Source: Nitrospirota bacterium | GTDB lineage: Bacteria > Nitrospirota > 9FT-COMBO-42-15 > HDB-SIOI813 | Assembly (NCBI GenBank): GCA_016212215.1 | Contig: JACRGV010000064.1 | Location: forward strand, 1-64,000 | DNA: 64,000 nucleotides | Direction: 5' to 3' | Shown: positions 49,157 to 58,670 of the stretch, in pieces | Numbering within the stretch: the stretch's first letter is position 1 | How the letters are laid out: each line of letters starts with the position of its first letter | Made by a program: the position numbers and the translations under genes | The notes under the pieces: generated by a model | Database searches by the model: none | What the model was told of the DNA's origin: nothing | What the model saw: the letters and a program-made list of their open reading frames with translations, nothing else

Positions 49157-52066
49157 ATGACCCCACCTGTCAGGACAGAGAAGACCAATACTGAGGCACT
49201 GGGCCTTGAGATTTTAAGCGAGATAAGCAGGATTGCCCATTCTACGCTTGACCTAAAAGAGCGGCTTAACATAATAGTGAATAAGACCTCTGAGAAAATG
49301 GTTACTGATTGCTGTTATATATCGCTGCTTGACAGGGAAGAGAAACACCTTATCCTGAAGGCTGCAAGGGGCTTGAATCCCCGCTCTGTTGACAAGGTTA
49401 TGCTGCATGTCGGTGAGGGCATAAACGGCTGGGTTGCACGGGAAAAGATGCCTGTTGCCCTAAGGGATGCTTATCTTGACCCGCGTTATAAATACATACC
49501 GTCAACCGGTGAGGAGAAGTTTAAATCTTTTCTGGCAGTTCCAATCATTGTTCAGGAACGTTGTATCGGTGTGCTTACTGTTCAGACAATTGAACCAAAA
49601 GATTACAGTGAAGATGATGTAACGCTGCTTACGACGATTGCCCGTGAGGTTGGGGGGATTATAAGAAATGCCCAATTATATGAGGGCATTAACAGCCGTC
49701 TCCTTGAATTGACTGCCTTGTATGAAGTTGGGCAGGCGCTGACATCTACCCTTGACCTTGAGACACTGCTTAACCTGATAATAAAAAACAGTGTGGGTGT
49801 AACGAAGTCAAAGGGCGGGGTTCTCAGACTACTTGACCCGGAGACCGGCAGGCTTGTTGTTAAGGCATATTGTATGCCGGAAGAAGACGCTGCAAAACTT
49901 ACAGACCTCGATAAAGGTGAGGGGATAGCAGGGAAGATTTTAGAAACCGGGAACCCTGTATTGATTTCAGATATTGTTTCCGAACCGGATGTTATTGGGA
50001 TAAGCAGGATAGCCATGGGTTGTGTAATGGGTGTACCGCTAAAAGTGAAGGATAATATTATCGGGACAATTACACTATATGACAAGATTAATGAAACCGG
50101 TGAAGAGACTACTACATTTACCGATGAAGACCTTCAGCTTCTGTCAACACTTGCGAGCCAGGCATCTATGGCCATTGAGAATGCGAAGCTCTACCAGCAG
50201 ACCTTAAAAAGTGCAAGGGAGATGGAAACCCTCTTTTCCCTTTCCAAGGGCCTGACATCCATTCTTGACCTCCATTTTGTCCTTGATTCAATCCTCAGGA
50301 TGACATGCGACCTCCTCGGCGGCAGTTTCGGGATACTTACATTATTTGATGAAAAGACACAGGAACTCGTTGCCAAGTCTGTTTATGGTGCCAACCCTGC
50401 CATATCACTTAATCTCAGGTTTAAGCTCGGTGAAGGTACCACAGGCTGGATAGGCGAGCACAAAGAGGGCCTTATGCTTGATACAATGGATGAGACCGAT
50501 AAAAAGATCGCAATCATTCCTATAAGAAATCTAATCGGCGCCCCTCTGATAGTAAAAGACCGGCTGATAGGAACTATAGAAATAGCAAACAAGATCTCTG
50601 CTGCTCAATTTTATTCATCAGACATGATGTTTCTTTCAACCTTTGCAGGCCAGGCATCTATTGCAATCGAGAATGCAGACCTTTATGAAAGGGCTACAAC
50701 GCTTGCGGATGAGAATCTTAAAAGGGCTACTGAACTATCAATCCTGCATGAGATTAGCAGTACCCTTGCCACTACACTCGACAAAGACAGGCTGCTTCAT
50801 ATAATACTTACCGGTGTAACAATCGGAGGGGGGTTGGGATTTAACAGGGCGATACTTTTCTTACTGAATGAAAAGGAGAATGTGCTGAAAGGTGTTCTTG
50901 GGGTCGGCCCTGATAGTGAAGAAGATGCCCACCGTATGTGGAGCATGGCGCCTGCTACCGGAAGTCTGAGGGAGCGGATATTGAGTGACAATGACATGAT
51001 GATCCACAAGGACTCAAATATAAATAAACTGGCAACAAGCCTTATAGTACCTATAAACGGCGGTACGAGTGTTTTGGCCAGAACTGTTCTTGATAAACAT
51101 GGATATATAATACAAGATGCCATGAACGATACCCGGACATTGCCGTCACTTAGGGATACGATTAAGACAGAGAGCTTTGCAACTGCCCCTTTGATAGCTA
51201 AGGGAAATGTTATAGGAGTGGTTTTTGTTGACAACTATTTTACAAAGAAACCTATCACAGAAGAAGATATGCGGTTTCTGACCATGTTTACCAATCAGGC
51301 AGGCCTTGCCATTGAAAATGCTATGATCTATTCAAATCTGGATGAGACCAATAAAAGTCTGCGTGAGGCACAGGAAAGACTTATACAGCAAGAGAGGATG
51401 GCAGCGCTCGGAGAGATGGCAACCAGTATAGCCCATGAAATACGAAACCCGCTCGTGTCAATTGGAGGATTTGCAAGGAGGCTGAAAGACAAGCCGGACA
51501 TGGATGGCCAGTCAAAAAAGTACTCTGAGATTATCTATTCTGAAGTTAATCGTCTGGAGAGGATTCTCCATGAGATATTAGCCTTTGCAAGAGAGGCGCC
51601 GCCTGCATTTATTTCTACAGATATAAACAGGGTCATTGAAGATGCACTGGTGCTTTGTAAAGAGAACTTGTCTTCAAAAAATATTCATATCAGTTTAGAA
51701 CTATACAGGGACCCCCCGCTAATTTCAGCAGACCCTCAGCAGTTAAAACAGGTTTTCATCAATCTGTTTGCAAATGCTGAACAGGCTATGGAGGGGAGGG
51801 GTGGTACTCTTTCAGTAACTACTCATCTATCTGACCGGTTGCCCTTAGATATTCTTATAGAAATCAGTAACAGTGGTCCGGGAATCCCACAGGAGATAAT
51901 GGCAAATATATTTAATCCTTTTTTTACTACGAAATCTTCAGGAACAGGTCTCGGACTTGCCATTGTACACAGAATAATAAAAAGTCATAACGGCGGCATA
52001 AGTGTTAAGAACCGGCCTGATGAGGGTGTCTCATTTCTGATAAGATTACCGGTTGAAATAAGATAA
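49157..52066 (+). CDS. Soluble sensor histidine kinase with four GAF domains
   Basis: A 969-residue cytoplasmic kinase with no membrane helices. Four GAF-type sensor domains occupy about 30-170, 195-345, 365-505 and 530-710, each ending with the linking helix ...QASIAIENA.LYE-like. HisKA holds His760 in SIAHEIRNPLVSIGG, and the ATPase domain has FINLFANAEQAMEG, ISNSGPGIPQEI and GTGLGLAIVHRI. It is an orphan: no response regulator is adjacent. GAF ligands (cyclic nucleotides, NO, haem, formate) cannot be told from sequence. ATG follows GAGGAG. Confidence 0.93.
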   Translation: MTPPVRTEKTNTEALGLEILSEISRIAHSTLDLKERLNIIVNKTSEKMVTDCCYISLLDREEKHLILKAARGLNPRSVDKVMLHVGEGINGWVAREKMPVALRDAYLDPRYKYIPSTGEEKFKSFLAVPIIVQERCIGVLTVQTIEPKDYSEDDVTLLTTIAREVGGIIRNAQLYEGINSRLLELTALYEVGQALTSTLDLETLLNLIIKNSVGVTKSKGGVLRLLDPETGRLVVKAYCMPEEDAAKLTDLDKGEGIAGKILETGNPVLISDIVSEPDVIGISRIAMGCVMGVPLKVKDNIIGTITLYDKINETGEETTTFTDEDLQLLSTLASQASMAIENAKLYQQTLKSAREMETLFSLSKGLTSILDLHFVLDSILRMTCDLLGGSFGILTLFDEKTQELVAKSVYGANPAISLNLRFKLGEGTTGWIGEHKEGLMLDTMDETDKKIAIIPIRNLIGAPLIVKDRLIGTIEIANKISAAQFYSSDMMFLSTFAGQASIAIENADLYERATTLADENLKRATELSILHEISSTLATTLDKDRLLHIILTGVTIGGGLGFNRAILFLLNEKENVLKGVLGVGPDSEEDAHRMWSMAPATGSLRERILSDNDMMIHKDSNINKLATSLIVPINGGTSVLARTVLDKHGYIIQDAMNDTRTLPSLRDTIKTESFATAPLIAKGNVIGVVFVDNYFTKKPITEEDMRFLTMFTNQAGLAIENAMIYSNLDETNKSLREAQERLIQQERMAALGEMATSIAHEIRNPLVSIGGFARRLKDKPDMDGQSKKYSEIIYSEVNRLERILHEILAFAREAPPAFISTDINRVIEDALVLCKENLSSKNIHISLELYRDPPLISADPQQLKQVFINLFANAEQAMEGRGGTLSVTTHLSDRLPLDILIEISNSGPGIPQEIMANIFNPFFTTKSSGTGLGLAIVHRIIKSHNGGISVKNRPDEGVSFLIRLPVEIR

Positions 52067-52088
52067 CATACCGTCGGTATGTTATCTT
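52060..52088. terminator. Hairpin overlapping the kinase stop codon
   Basis: AAGATAACATACC pairs perfectly with GGTATGTTATCTT over a three-base GTC loop, and the kinase stop TAA is inside the left arm. No T-run follows on the plus strand, so termination is uncertain. It also sits downstream of the leftward cytochrome operon. Confidence 0.45.
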
Positions 52089-52120
52089 CACTGGACCCCT
52101 TGAATCCTCCGCCCCCTTTA

Positions 52121-52630
52121 TTATCTCTTAGGCTTCGAATGGCATCTTGTGCAGTTAGAAAGCGGGAATGCCACTACACCGTGACATCTTCCGCAGAATT
52201 GACCTTCTTCTATCTTTTTCATTGTAATTTTGTTTGCCCCGGCCTGCATTATAAATATCTTAGGGTGACAGTTATTGCATGCCAGCCATTGTGTATGAGG
52301 ATAATGTGGGTATATTACATCAGGAAGGTCACCTTTTACCCTGAAGGTAATATCAAGGTCAATTACCGGCGTAGGAGGTTTTTTCGGGTCTAATGACTCA
52401 AGCGGTTTTATGATACCCTGCCGTAAAGCCTTAACCCAGTCAACATTTCCTGCATTATCCTTGGGCAAAATCTGTAATGGAATTGCCTGAGGCTGTTTGG
52501 CAGAGTCCTGTTGTGCCTTGGGGGTTTGGGGGGGTTGTTGTGTATAGGTCTTTGTCGGTGAAATAACCAATAAGAAAAAAGATAATAAGACTATTAAGAG
52601 CGGAAATCGGGATAACCATTTTGTTGCCAT
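52121..52630 (-). CDS. Trihaem cytochrome c (c7-like), periplasmic
   Basis: A 169-residue exported protein. The signal peptide (about 1-30) is followed by a Gln/Pro-rich linker and a domain with three C-x2-CH sites (CNNCH, CGRCH, CTRCH). Extra His residues (IYPHYPHTQW) serve as distal ligands, as in cytochrome c7/c3 types. It shares the frame (I/V)(I/V)(Y/F)PH-x2-H-T-x-W-L-x-C-x2-CH...FCGRCH...FPLS(N/D)CTRCH with the proteins at 53073 and 53934, so the three are paralogues. It is the last gene of the leftward cytochrome operon. Confidence 0.9.
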   Translation of the reverse strand: MATKWLSRFPLLIVLLSFFLLVISPTKTYTQQPPQTPKAQQDSAKQPQAIPLQILPKDNAGNVDWVKALRQGIIKPLESLDPKKPPTPVIDLDITFRVKGDLPDVIYPHYPHTQWLACNNCHPKIFIMQAGANKITMKKIEEGQFCGRCHGVVAFPLSNCTRCHSKPKR

Positions 52631-52642
52631 CGTAAATATTAA

Positions 52643-53029
52643 CTATTTCGCTTGTCCCTGCTCTTCAACAATTACAGCCCCCATCATAACGTAGTGAATA
52701 TAACAGAAATAAGGATATTCACCCGCTTTAGTAAACTCATGACTCCATGATTTTCCTGGCGGGATAGGTGTTGTAAATAATTCTTTATCATTTGTCCCTT
52801 TTCCAGGAATGCTGGCTATCGGGTGCGACCGTTCATCTTCATTAATCCATTTAACAGTCTCACCCACCTTTATTTTGAGCAAGGCGGGGTCAAATTTATC
52901 TGCTGCTTTTGGAATGTGTACTTCATATACAACCGGTTTTTTTTCACTATCCTCAGCATATACATGTTGTACTGAAAAAAAACCGGCAAATATTATGCAG
53001 ATAATTAATACCCATTTAAACCTATACAT
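52643..53029 (-). CDS. Exported cupredoxin (plastocyanin/amicyanin-like)
   Basis: A 128-residue protein with a signal peptide (about 1-25) and one blue-copper domain. Type 1 copper ligands are His69 (DERSHPIAS) and C-x2-H-x2-M-x-G with Cys109, His112 and Met115 (YFCYIHYVMMG). It is a small soluble electron carrier, flanked by trihaem cytochromes, probably in the same chain. ATG 53029 has AAGGGA about nine bases upstream; an ATG six codons earlier lacks one. Confidence 0.9.
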   Translation of the reverse strand: MYRFKWVLIICIIFAGFFSVQHVYAEDSEKKPVVYEVHIPKAADKFDPALLKIKVGETVKWINEDERSHPIASIPGKGTNDKELFTTPIPPGKSWSHEFTKAGEYPYFCYIHYVMMGAVIVEEQGQAK

Positions 53030-53072
53030 GGGATTTAATCCCTTCATACAAACAATGAGGTTACGGTTATAT

Positions 53073-53876
53073 TTATCTCGCTGCCTCTTTTGCCTTTACA
53101 TGACACCTTGTACAATCCGAAAGCGGGAAGGCAACTCTGTTATGGCATCTTCCGCAGTATTGACCATTTGATATTTTTGCCATTGTCATATCCGGATTAC
53201 CGCCGGCTTTCATCTGGAATATCTGGGTATGACAATTCGTACAAGTAAGCCATAAGGTATGTACATAATGAGGGAAAACAACATCATTCATGAAGTTACT
53301 TTTTGTATGAACTACAATGTCAAGGTTAAAAGGCGGTGCCGGATAAGCGCCCGGTTCAAGAGAATCAAGTGGTTTTACCAGACCGTTCTTTATGGCAGTT
53401 GCCCAGTCAACCAGACCAAATTTGTCTTTAGGGAGTTTTGAAAGCTCCATTGCTGCCGGATGCTGTGCCTGACCTGCTTTGTATGCTAAATCAGCAAATC
53501 CTGACGGGTCTCCTGTACCTGCGACAACTCCACGTGAGCTTAAATAGATGAGGAGTGATGGGTCAATATTCTTTGACTGTTCAGCTAATACTGCCGAAGT
53601 TTGCGGCGCTGCTGATGGAGCAGGAGCAGTTACCGGGGCTGGGGCCGGTTCAGCTTGCGTAGATGAAGGAGCAGGTGCTGCTTCAGCCGGTGCGGGTTCA
53701 GCCGCAGGTGCCGGTTTTTCAGTGGGTGCAGCCTCAGTTACTGCGGGCGGTGCCTCTACTGCAACAGCATCTTCTTTAACCCCCTTCGTACTTGTACATG
53801 CACCAATTAACAGGATAACTAACCCCACCAACAGGGTAGACAAAAAGAACCTGAATTTATATTTGCCATCCATCAT
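53073..53876 (-). CDS. Trihaem c7-like cytochrome lipoprotein with Pro/Ala linker
   Basis: A 267-residue lipoprotein. The signal with lipobox LIGAC (Cys27) is followed by a long Ala/Pro/Glu linker (about 38-90), a segment like that of the 52121 protein (LPKDKFGLVDWATAIKNGLV), and a trihaem domain (CTNCH, CGRCH, CTRCH) with FPHYVHTLW. Membrane tethering through a flexible arm suggests it shuttles electrons between a membrane complex and the soluble paralogues (inference). Confidence 0.9.
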   Translation of the reverse strand: MMDGKYKFRFFLSTLLVGLVILLIGACTSTKGVKEDAVAVEAPPAVTEAAPTEKPAPAAEPAPAEAAPAPSSTQAEPAPAPVTAPAPSAAPQTSAVLAEQSKNIDPSLLIYLSSRGVVAGTGDPSGFADLAYKAGQAQHPAAMELSKLPKDKFGLVDWATAIKNGLVKPLDSLEPGAYPAPPFNLDIVVHTKSNFMNDVVFPHYVHTLWLTCTNCHTQIFQMKAGGNPDMTMAKISNGQYCGRCHNRVAFPLSDCTRCHVKAKEAAR

Positions 53877-53933
53877 AATCCCCCCTATGTATAACCTTAA
53901 CTATTAAAAAAGACTGTTAATCTTAAATTCCGT

Positions 53934-54305
53934 TTACTTTAGAAATTCCCTTGCACCCGGAATAACAACTGTACTTGTCCCTGAATGGCATCTGTCACAA
54001 TAAAGAGGCGCCCATGCAATCCTCCCGTTATGACATCTTCCGCAGTATTCACCCTGTATTATCTTCTGCATATTTATATCATTTGAACCCTGTCTCATAA
54101 TGAAGATGTCTTCATGGCACACCTTACATTTAAATCTGATCCTGTGAAACCAGTGAGGGAATATAACCGGCGGCATACCTGCCTGCTCTGCATATCTGTT
54201 TAAGGTAAGGTCAGCATATTCTGCCTGCGTTGGCGTCAGCTCAACAAAGCTGAAAGCGGTAAGTACTAATGCTACTAATGATAAGACGATAATAACTTTT
54301 TTCAT
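53934..54305 (-). CDS. Small trihaem c7-like cytochrome
   Basis: A 123-residue exported protein with signal peptide (about 1-25) and three haem sites (CKVCH, CGRCH, CDRCH), with FPHWFHRIRF supplying distal His. It is the smallest of the three paralogues and the first gene of the leftward operon. A GGGGTGGTGA ribosome site precedes ATG. Confidence 0.9.
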   Translation of the reverse strand: MKKVIIVLSLVALVLTAFSFVELTPTQAEYADLTLNRYAEQAGMPPVIFPHWFHRIRFKCKVCHEDIFIMRQGSNDINMQKIIQGEYCGRCHNGRIAWAPLYCDRCHSGTSTVVIPGAREFLK

Positions 54306-54555
54306 TGGTCACCACCCCTCAATAAATTAAAAGAGTTAAAATATACTTAATAAATTTTTTCTATGTTTTTTTATAAGGTGAAGAGGTAAATAACATATCC
54401 AATAATTTTTGTCAACAAAAAAAACTGGACAACTATTAAAAAAAATAAAAAATTATGGTTTATGATTTATTTTATTGATAATGCTTGACTCTTAAATTAG
54501 GAAGAATAAAATATGTAAGTTCATAATATAACGAAATAATGTGGAGATTATAATT
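54306..54555. other. A/T-rich divergent spacer
   Basis: About 250 bp of very A/T-rich DNA between the leftward cytochrome operon and the rightward TPR-like gene. Promoters for both must lie here, but I cannot single one out. No repeat or RNA gene is seen. Confidence 0.45.
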
Positions 54556-55398
54556 ATGCCAAAGAAAGATATCAGGGATATGACGGACAAAGAAATTATT
54601 ATTAAATTAAAAAACCTCGGTATACTTATTTCTGTTGAAGATTTTAAGGGAGAGGCGTTAAAGGCAGGGTCGCCTACTGACCTTGCAGATTACTGGAAGG
54701 TTCTTTTTGGGATACGAAATTCAAATGAGGAATTTCTATATGATGCTACCTTTGAACTATGGAGGAGGCATCTTAGCGATGTAAAGTGTCCGGAGATGCT
54801 GGCATTATTCATTGATGAAACTGTAAATATGTACGTTGATAAACCTTATGAACACGACCGTTTTTCCATATTGAATATTTATGAAAGGATAAAGGATTTT
54901 TATCAGGGTTTGATTAAAGAAGATGGAATGCCTGACGTTGACCTATATAACCGCCTGACACTCCTTTCCTATAATGACTTTGAGGCATTTCTGATAAATA
55001 TTCCTTTTCAGCTTGCCCGTCAGGGATTCGTGGATGAAGCAGTAAATGTCGGCAGGTGGTTCGGGGAGTTATCAAGTCAGCCTGAAAATTTTCTGAGGGA
55101 TACGGGATGTATCCTCGCAGAGGCCGGACGGAGGGGTGAGGCTTTATTGCAGATTGATGAAAACTTACTGAGATTTCCAAATGATAATTGGGTTGTAATT
55201 AATGCCGGCGACGCAATGTACTCTCTTGGAGAAAAGGAAGGTGCAGAGAAGTTTTATCTGCGTGCCTATAATATAGCAAGGGAGCAGTATGACAAGGCCG
55301 GCGTTATTGAGAGGCTAATTGACCTATACAAGGAGCTTGGGTTGACTGACAAGGTAGAAGCGTTTGAAAAAGAATATAACGATATTATGAAATCTTAA
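54556..55398 (+). CDS. TPR-like helical-repeat protein
   Basis: A 280-residue soluble, helical protein. The C-terminal half has TPR-like pairs (LAEAGRRGEALLQIDENLLR, INAGDAMYSLGEKEGAEKFY, RLIDLYKELGLTDKVEAFEK). The N-terminal half (KKDIRDMTDKEIIIKLKNLG) resembles SEC-C-associated or plasmid-type unknown proteins, but no metal-binding tail is present. Function unknown. ATG 54556 follows GGAG at the right distance; a GTG at 54541 is open. Confidence 0.7.
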   Translation: MPKKDIRDMTDKEIIIKLKNLGILISVEDFKGEALKAGSPTDLADYWKVLFGIRNSNEEFLYDATFELWRRHLSDVKCPEMLALFIDETVNMYVDKPYEHDRFSILNIYERIKDFYQGLIKEDGMPDVDLYNRLTLLSYNDFEAFLINIPFQLARQGFVDEAVNVGRWFGELSSQPENFLRDTGCILAEAGRRGEALLQIDENLLRFPNDNWVVINAGDAMYSLGEKEGAEKFYLRAYNIAREQYDKAGVIERLIDLYKELGLTDKVEAFEKEYNDIMKS

Positions 55399-55431
55399 CC
55401 CTAAAAATATAATTAACCGCAGAGTACGCAA

Positions 55432-56166
55432 TTAAATATCCTGATTTGTTGCCGGTGTTTCTCTTGAATATGTAGCTTTATGATTTATCATGCCTTTCGG
55501 AACTAACTGGTCTATCTGATTTATAAAACTCCGGCTTTTTTCTTTTGAGTATAGCCGTATGCCGATTGTGTTCATGTGACTGTTTCTGCCGAATCTTAAT
55601 GGGATTCCTTCCAGTTCCAGCGTCCCTAAAAAAGGTAGCTTCATCATAATATTAATCAATTTTATTCCACGAGCTTCAATACTGAGGGGGTCTAAATAGC
55701 CGACAAGGGCACCCTCTTCGCTTATGTTTAAAAGAACCCCGCGTTCTTTGTTGTTGTTGATAAGTATTTCAACAGGGATATTGGCAGGAAACCTTTCATG
55801 CATCCTTTTTTCGCTGAATAATGGAATTTTAGCTACAGTGTGGTCAATTGTCTCATCTTCAGTTTCAACTATGGGGATGATTTTAATAGAGTGGTTTTGT
55901 TCCAAAATATCTAAACATGAGGAATTTACATTAATTAATTTAATTGGAATACCTTCTTCTATTGAAGAGGTTATTGTCATAACCCCAAGGGAATCTATGG
56001 ATGACACCTCAGCAAAATTTAATATAACACTTGATATTCCTGACCCGCTAAGGCGTTTAATTTCATTTTTCATCAGGAGTGCCCAGCTTCCGATGATTTT
56101 ACCGTCTAAGTCAAGAATTGATATACTGCCTATGGTTCTTATTGAAAAAGTTAATTGGTCTTTCAT
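55432..56166 (-). CDS. STAS-PilZ two-domain protein
   Basis: A 244-residue cytoplasmic protein. The N-terminal STAS-like domain (1-115; ISILDLDGKIIGS, SSVILNFAEVSSIDSLGVMT with the Ser-Asp-Ser-Leu-Gly turn of anti-sigma antagonists) joins a PilZ domain (about 120-225) with the c-di-GMP motif pair RMHERFPANIPV (R-x3-R) and NISEEGALVGY, where the canonical D/N-x-S-x2-G is kept. It may couple c-di-GMP to a partner switch. It converges on the TPR gene. A 17-bp palindrome lies 84 bp upstream. Confidence 0.82.
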   Translation of the reverse strand: MKDQLTFSIRTIGSISILDLDGKIIGSWALLMKNEIKRLSGSGISSVILNFAEVSSIDSLGVMTITSSIEEGIPIKLINVNSSCLDILEQNHSIKIIPIVETEDETIDHTVAKIPLFSEKRMHERFPANIPVEILINNNKERGVLLNISEEGALVGYLDPLSIEARGIKLINIMMKLPFLGTLELEGIPLRFGRNSHMNTIGIRLYSKEKSRSFINQIDQLVPKGMINHKATYSRETPATNQDI

Positions 56167-56484
56167 AACATTTTATTACAGGTTGTTACTGCTATCCTCA
56201 TTAATGCATTTGGTGAGTTAATATAAAATTGGTTTTCTTTCCAAAACTAAATATGTTGAACATATTATTTTATATTAATCTAATCCTGCAATTATTGTGC
56301 CTGTTAATTATGAAACAACATAACGCAAAAAAGGTTTAGATTTTGAATGTTGATGCTGTATTTGTAGCCATTTATGTCAGGTATTTTTATGCTTTGTACA
56401 ACTCAAAGATGAGTGTCCGGGAGGTAATATTATTTATTAAGAAATAATGGTTTTTACTATAGTCTTTTTATAATGTTTGTCAAG
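56167..56484. other. 318-bp intergenic region with one palindrome
   Basis: A/T-rich spacer downstream of porB and upstream of the STAS-PilZ gene. The only structure seen is AATATGTT-G-AACATATT at 56250-56266, a perfect 8-1-8 palindrome that could be an operator for the STAS-PilZ gene. No small gene is supported. Confidence 0.45.
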
Positions 56485-57426
56485 TTATTTTTGTATCTCT
56501 GTATGGTTCCAGTAGTAGTTAATTTCATCCTGTATTTTTTTTATTGTTTCATCCTGTCTTACAGGAACGAATAGATGACTGAACCTCCCCTGGACAGAAA
56601 GATATTCCTCTACAGGTTTTAATTTAGATGGTATATAGGTATGTATTGTTTCCCCAAAAACGGCCTCCTTCAAAGCCCAGATCCCTGTTTCAACAGCAAG
56701 CCTTGCTATTTTTGCTGAGTGGGATGGGTCATACAGCCATCCTGTAGGGCATGGGGATAACGCAATAAAAAGCTTTGGCCCCTTGAATTGCATAGATCTT
56801 CTGAATTTTTCTGAAAGGTCCACCGGATGCCGGGGAGATATCGTTGCAATATAAGGGGGTTTGTGAGCCCTCCATATTTCAAATATGTCTTTCTTGTGAA
56901 ATTTTGTACCCATTGGAGATTGTTCATCAGGTATTGATGTTGTTGTCTTTGCCCCCAGTGGTGAGGCACTGGACATCTGCATACCTGTGTTACCATACGC
57001 CTCATTATCATAGCAAAAATAGTAAAAGTCTAAATTCCTGTATATTGCTCCGGATGTGGCAGAAAGCGCCATGTCATAGGTTGACCCGTCTCCTGCGAGT
57101 ACAATGACCTTTAAATCTTCTTCAGGTCTTAATCTTTTTTTTTCTATGAGTATGTCCAATGCGTCCCTTATCCCCTGAGCACCGGCAGGCGCGGAGGCCA
57201 TGTTTGTGTATAGCCACGAACCTTTGAATGGTGAATATGGGAAGAGGGCAAGAAGTGTGAAACAACCGGCAGCATTTACGAAAACAACATTGTTTCCCAA
57301 TACCTTGTGGGCGAGCCTGAGGGCTTCGAGTCCCCCGCATCCAGCGCACACAGTCGTACCGGGAAGTATAAATTCATCTCTTGATATATCCTTAATTCGT
57401 TTATAGGCTGTATGGTCTGATTGCAT
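56485..57426 (-). CDS. porB: Pyruvate/2-oxoacid:ferredoxin oxidoreductase, beta subunit
   Basis: A 313-residue thiamine-diphosphate subunit. It has TVCAGCGGLEALRLAHKVLG (cluster cysteines), the TPP motif VLAGDGSTYDMALSATSGA, YDNEAYGNTGMQMSSASPLG and ALSPCPTGW. With PorA and PorGD it oxidises pyruvate to acetyl-CoA, CO2 and reduced ferredoxin, or fixes CO2 in reverse. Its start is next to the porA stop. Confidence 0.93.
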   Translation of the reverse strand: MQSDHTAYKRIKDISRDEFILPGTTVCAGCGGLEALRLAHKVLGNNVVFVNAAGCFTLLALFPYSPFKGSWLYTNMASAPAGAQGIRDALDILIEKKRLRPEEDLKVIVLAGDGSTYDMALSATSGAIYRNLDFYYFCYDNEAYGNTGMQMSSASPLGAKTTTSIPDEQSPMGTKFHKKDIFEIWRAHKPPYIATISPRHPVDLSEKFRRSMQFKGPKLFIALSPCPTGWLYDPSHSAKIARLAVETGIWALKEAVFGETIHTYIPSKLKPVEEYLSVQGRFSHLFVPVRQDETIKKIQDEINYYWNHTEIQK

Positions 57427-57427
57427 G

Positions 57428-58654
57428 TTAAATTACCGGTTTCCCCGCAACATCAAGCAGGTGTTTCATCTTTGCCCATTCCACATCTGTGTATAAAAGT
57501 TGAGTTCCGGGTATATTGCCTGTTAAAGATGCATTGATAGTGTCGTCCAGAATCTTCTGGAATTCCTTCATACTAATATCCTTTCCACCTAATCCGCAAA
57601 TAAATGAAAGGATAACGGGTTTGTTTGCCTCATTACACATTAAAGCCGCTATCTCTGAATAAAATATACCTCCATAACCAATGGAGATATTCTGATCTAT
57701 TACTGCTGTACCTTTTCTGTTTTTAAGAATATCCTGAATCTTCTTTGTAGGAAGCGGTCTGACAACTCGTAACCTGAGCAGACCAACCTTGCATCCTATT
57801 TCCCTGAACTTCTCAACTGCTGCCTTACCCTTTGTGGCAAAGGTATTACTCATGATAAGGACATATTCTGCATCGTCTAATTTATACTCCTCAACAACTC
57901 CATATTTCCGGCCAAAAAGATTATAAAATTCTTCTGCAATCTCCTCATGCACACTCAGGGCATTAAGAGAGGCGAGATGCATCTGGTATTTGAAGTATGA
58001 ATATATATATCCCCCAAGGACTGCAAGACCCTGTGCCATTGGCCCGGATGCATGAAATGATGCATGATCAGGCTTATACTGCGGCAGGAAATCCTTAACC
58101 TTATCTGCATCGGGAATCTCTACCGGTTCCCTTGTAAATGAGAGATAATATCCATCAAGATTTACCAAGACAGGAAGCAAAACCCTCCTGTCTTCTGCTA
58201 ATTTATATGACATAATTACAGAATCAAGTACCTCCTGACACGTTTCAGTATGAATCTGCAGGAATCCGCAGTCCCTGGCGCTCAGGATATCATTGTGGTC
58301 AGGTTCAAGTGTTATTGGGGATGATAAGGCCCTTGATACATTTACCATGACAAGTGGGACACGCCACCCTGCAACAGAATAAAGTACCTCAAAGGCATAG
58401 AGCAATCCCTGGCTTGAAGTTGCGGTAAACACACGTGCCCCGGTGGCAGATGCAGCCCCTGCGGCAGTAAGCATAGAGTGTTCAGAGTCCATGGTTACGA
58501 ACTTTCCTTTCATGGTACCATCTGAATACCATCCGGAGAGCGTTTCTATAATTTCAGTCTGTGGTGTTATTGGAAAGGCAGGCACATAGTCAACATCTGC
58601 TAACCTAACCCCCCATGCCGCCGCCGCATTCCCCGTCAATAATTCCCTTGCCAA
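57428..58654 (-). CDS. porA: Pyruvate/2-oxoacid:ferredoxin oxidoreductase, alpha subunit
   Basis: A 408-residue subunit with the N-terminal pyrimidine-binding domain (LTGNAAAAWGVRLADVDYVP, AFPITPQTEIIE, TMDSEHSMLTAAGAASATGAR, FTATSSQGLLYAFEV) and a C-terminal transketolase-like domain (YVLIMSNTFATKGKAAVEKF). The YPITPST-type motif reads FPITPQT. Pyruvate is the likely substrate, since the set matches four-subunit POR/IOR-type enzymes. Confidence 0.93.
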   Translation of the reverse strand: MARELLTGNAAAAWGVRLADVDYVPAFPITPQTEIIETLSGWYSDGTMKGKFVTMDSEHSMLTAAGAASATGARVFTATSSQGLLYAFEVLYSVAGWRVPLVMVNVSRALSSPITLEPDHNDILSARDCGFLQIHTETCQEVLDSVIMSYKLAEDRRVLLPVLVNLDGYYLSFTREPVEIPDADKVKDFLPQYKPDHASFHASGPMAQGLAVLGGYIYSYFKYQMHLASLNALSVHEEIAEEFYNLFGRKYGVVEEYKLDDAEYVLIMSNTFATKGKAAVEKFREIGCKVGLLRLRVVRPLPTKKIQDILKNRKGTAVIDQNISIGYGGIFYSEIAALMCNEANKPVILSFICGLGGKDISMKEFQKILDDTINASLTGNIPGTQLLYTDVEWAKMKHLLDVAGKPVI

Positions 58655-58670
58655 ATTACTAATCCTCTAT

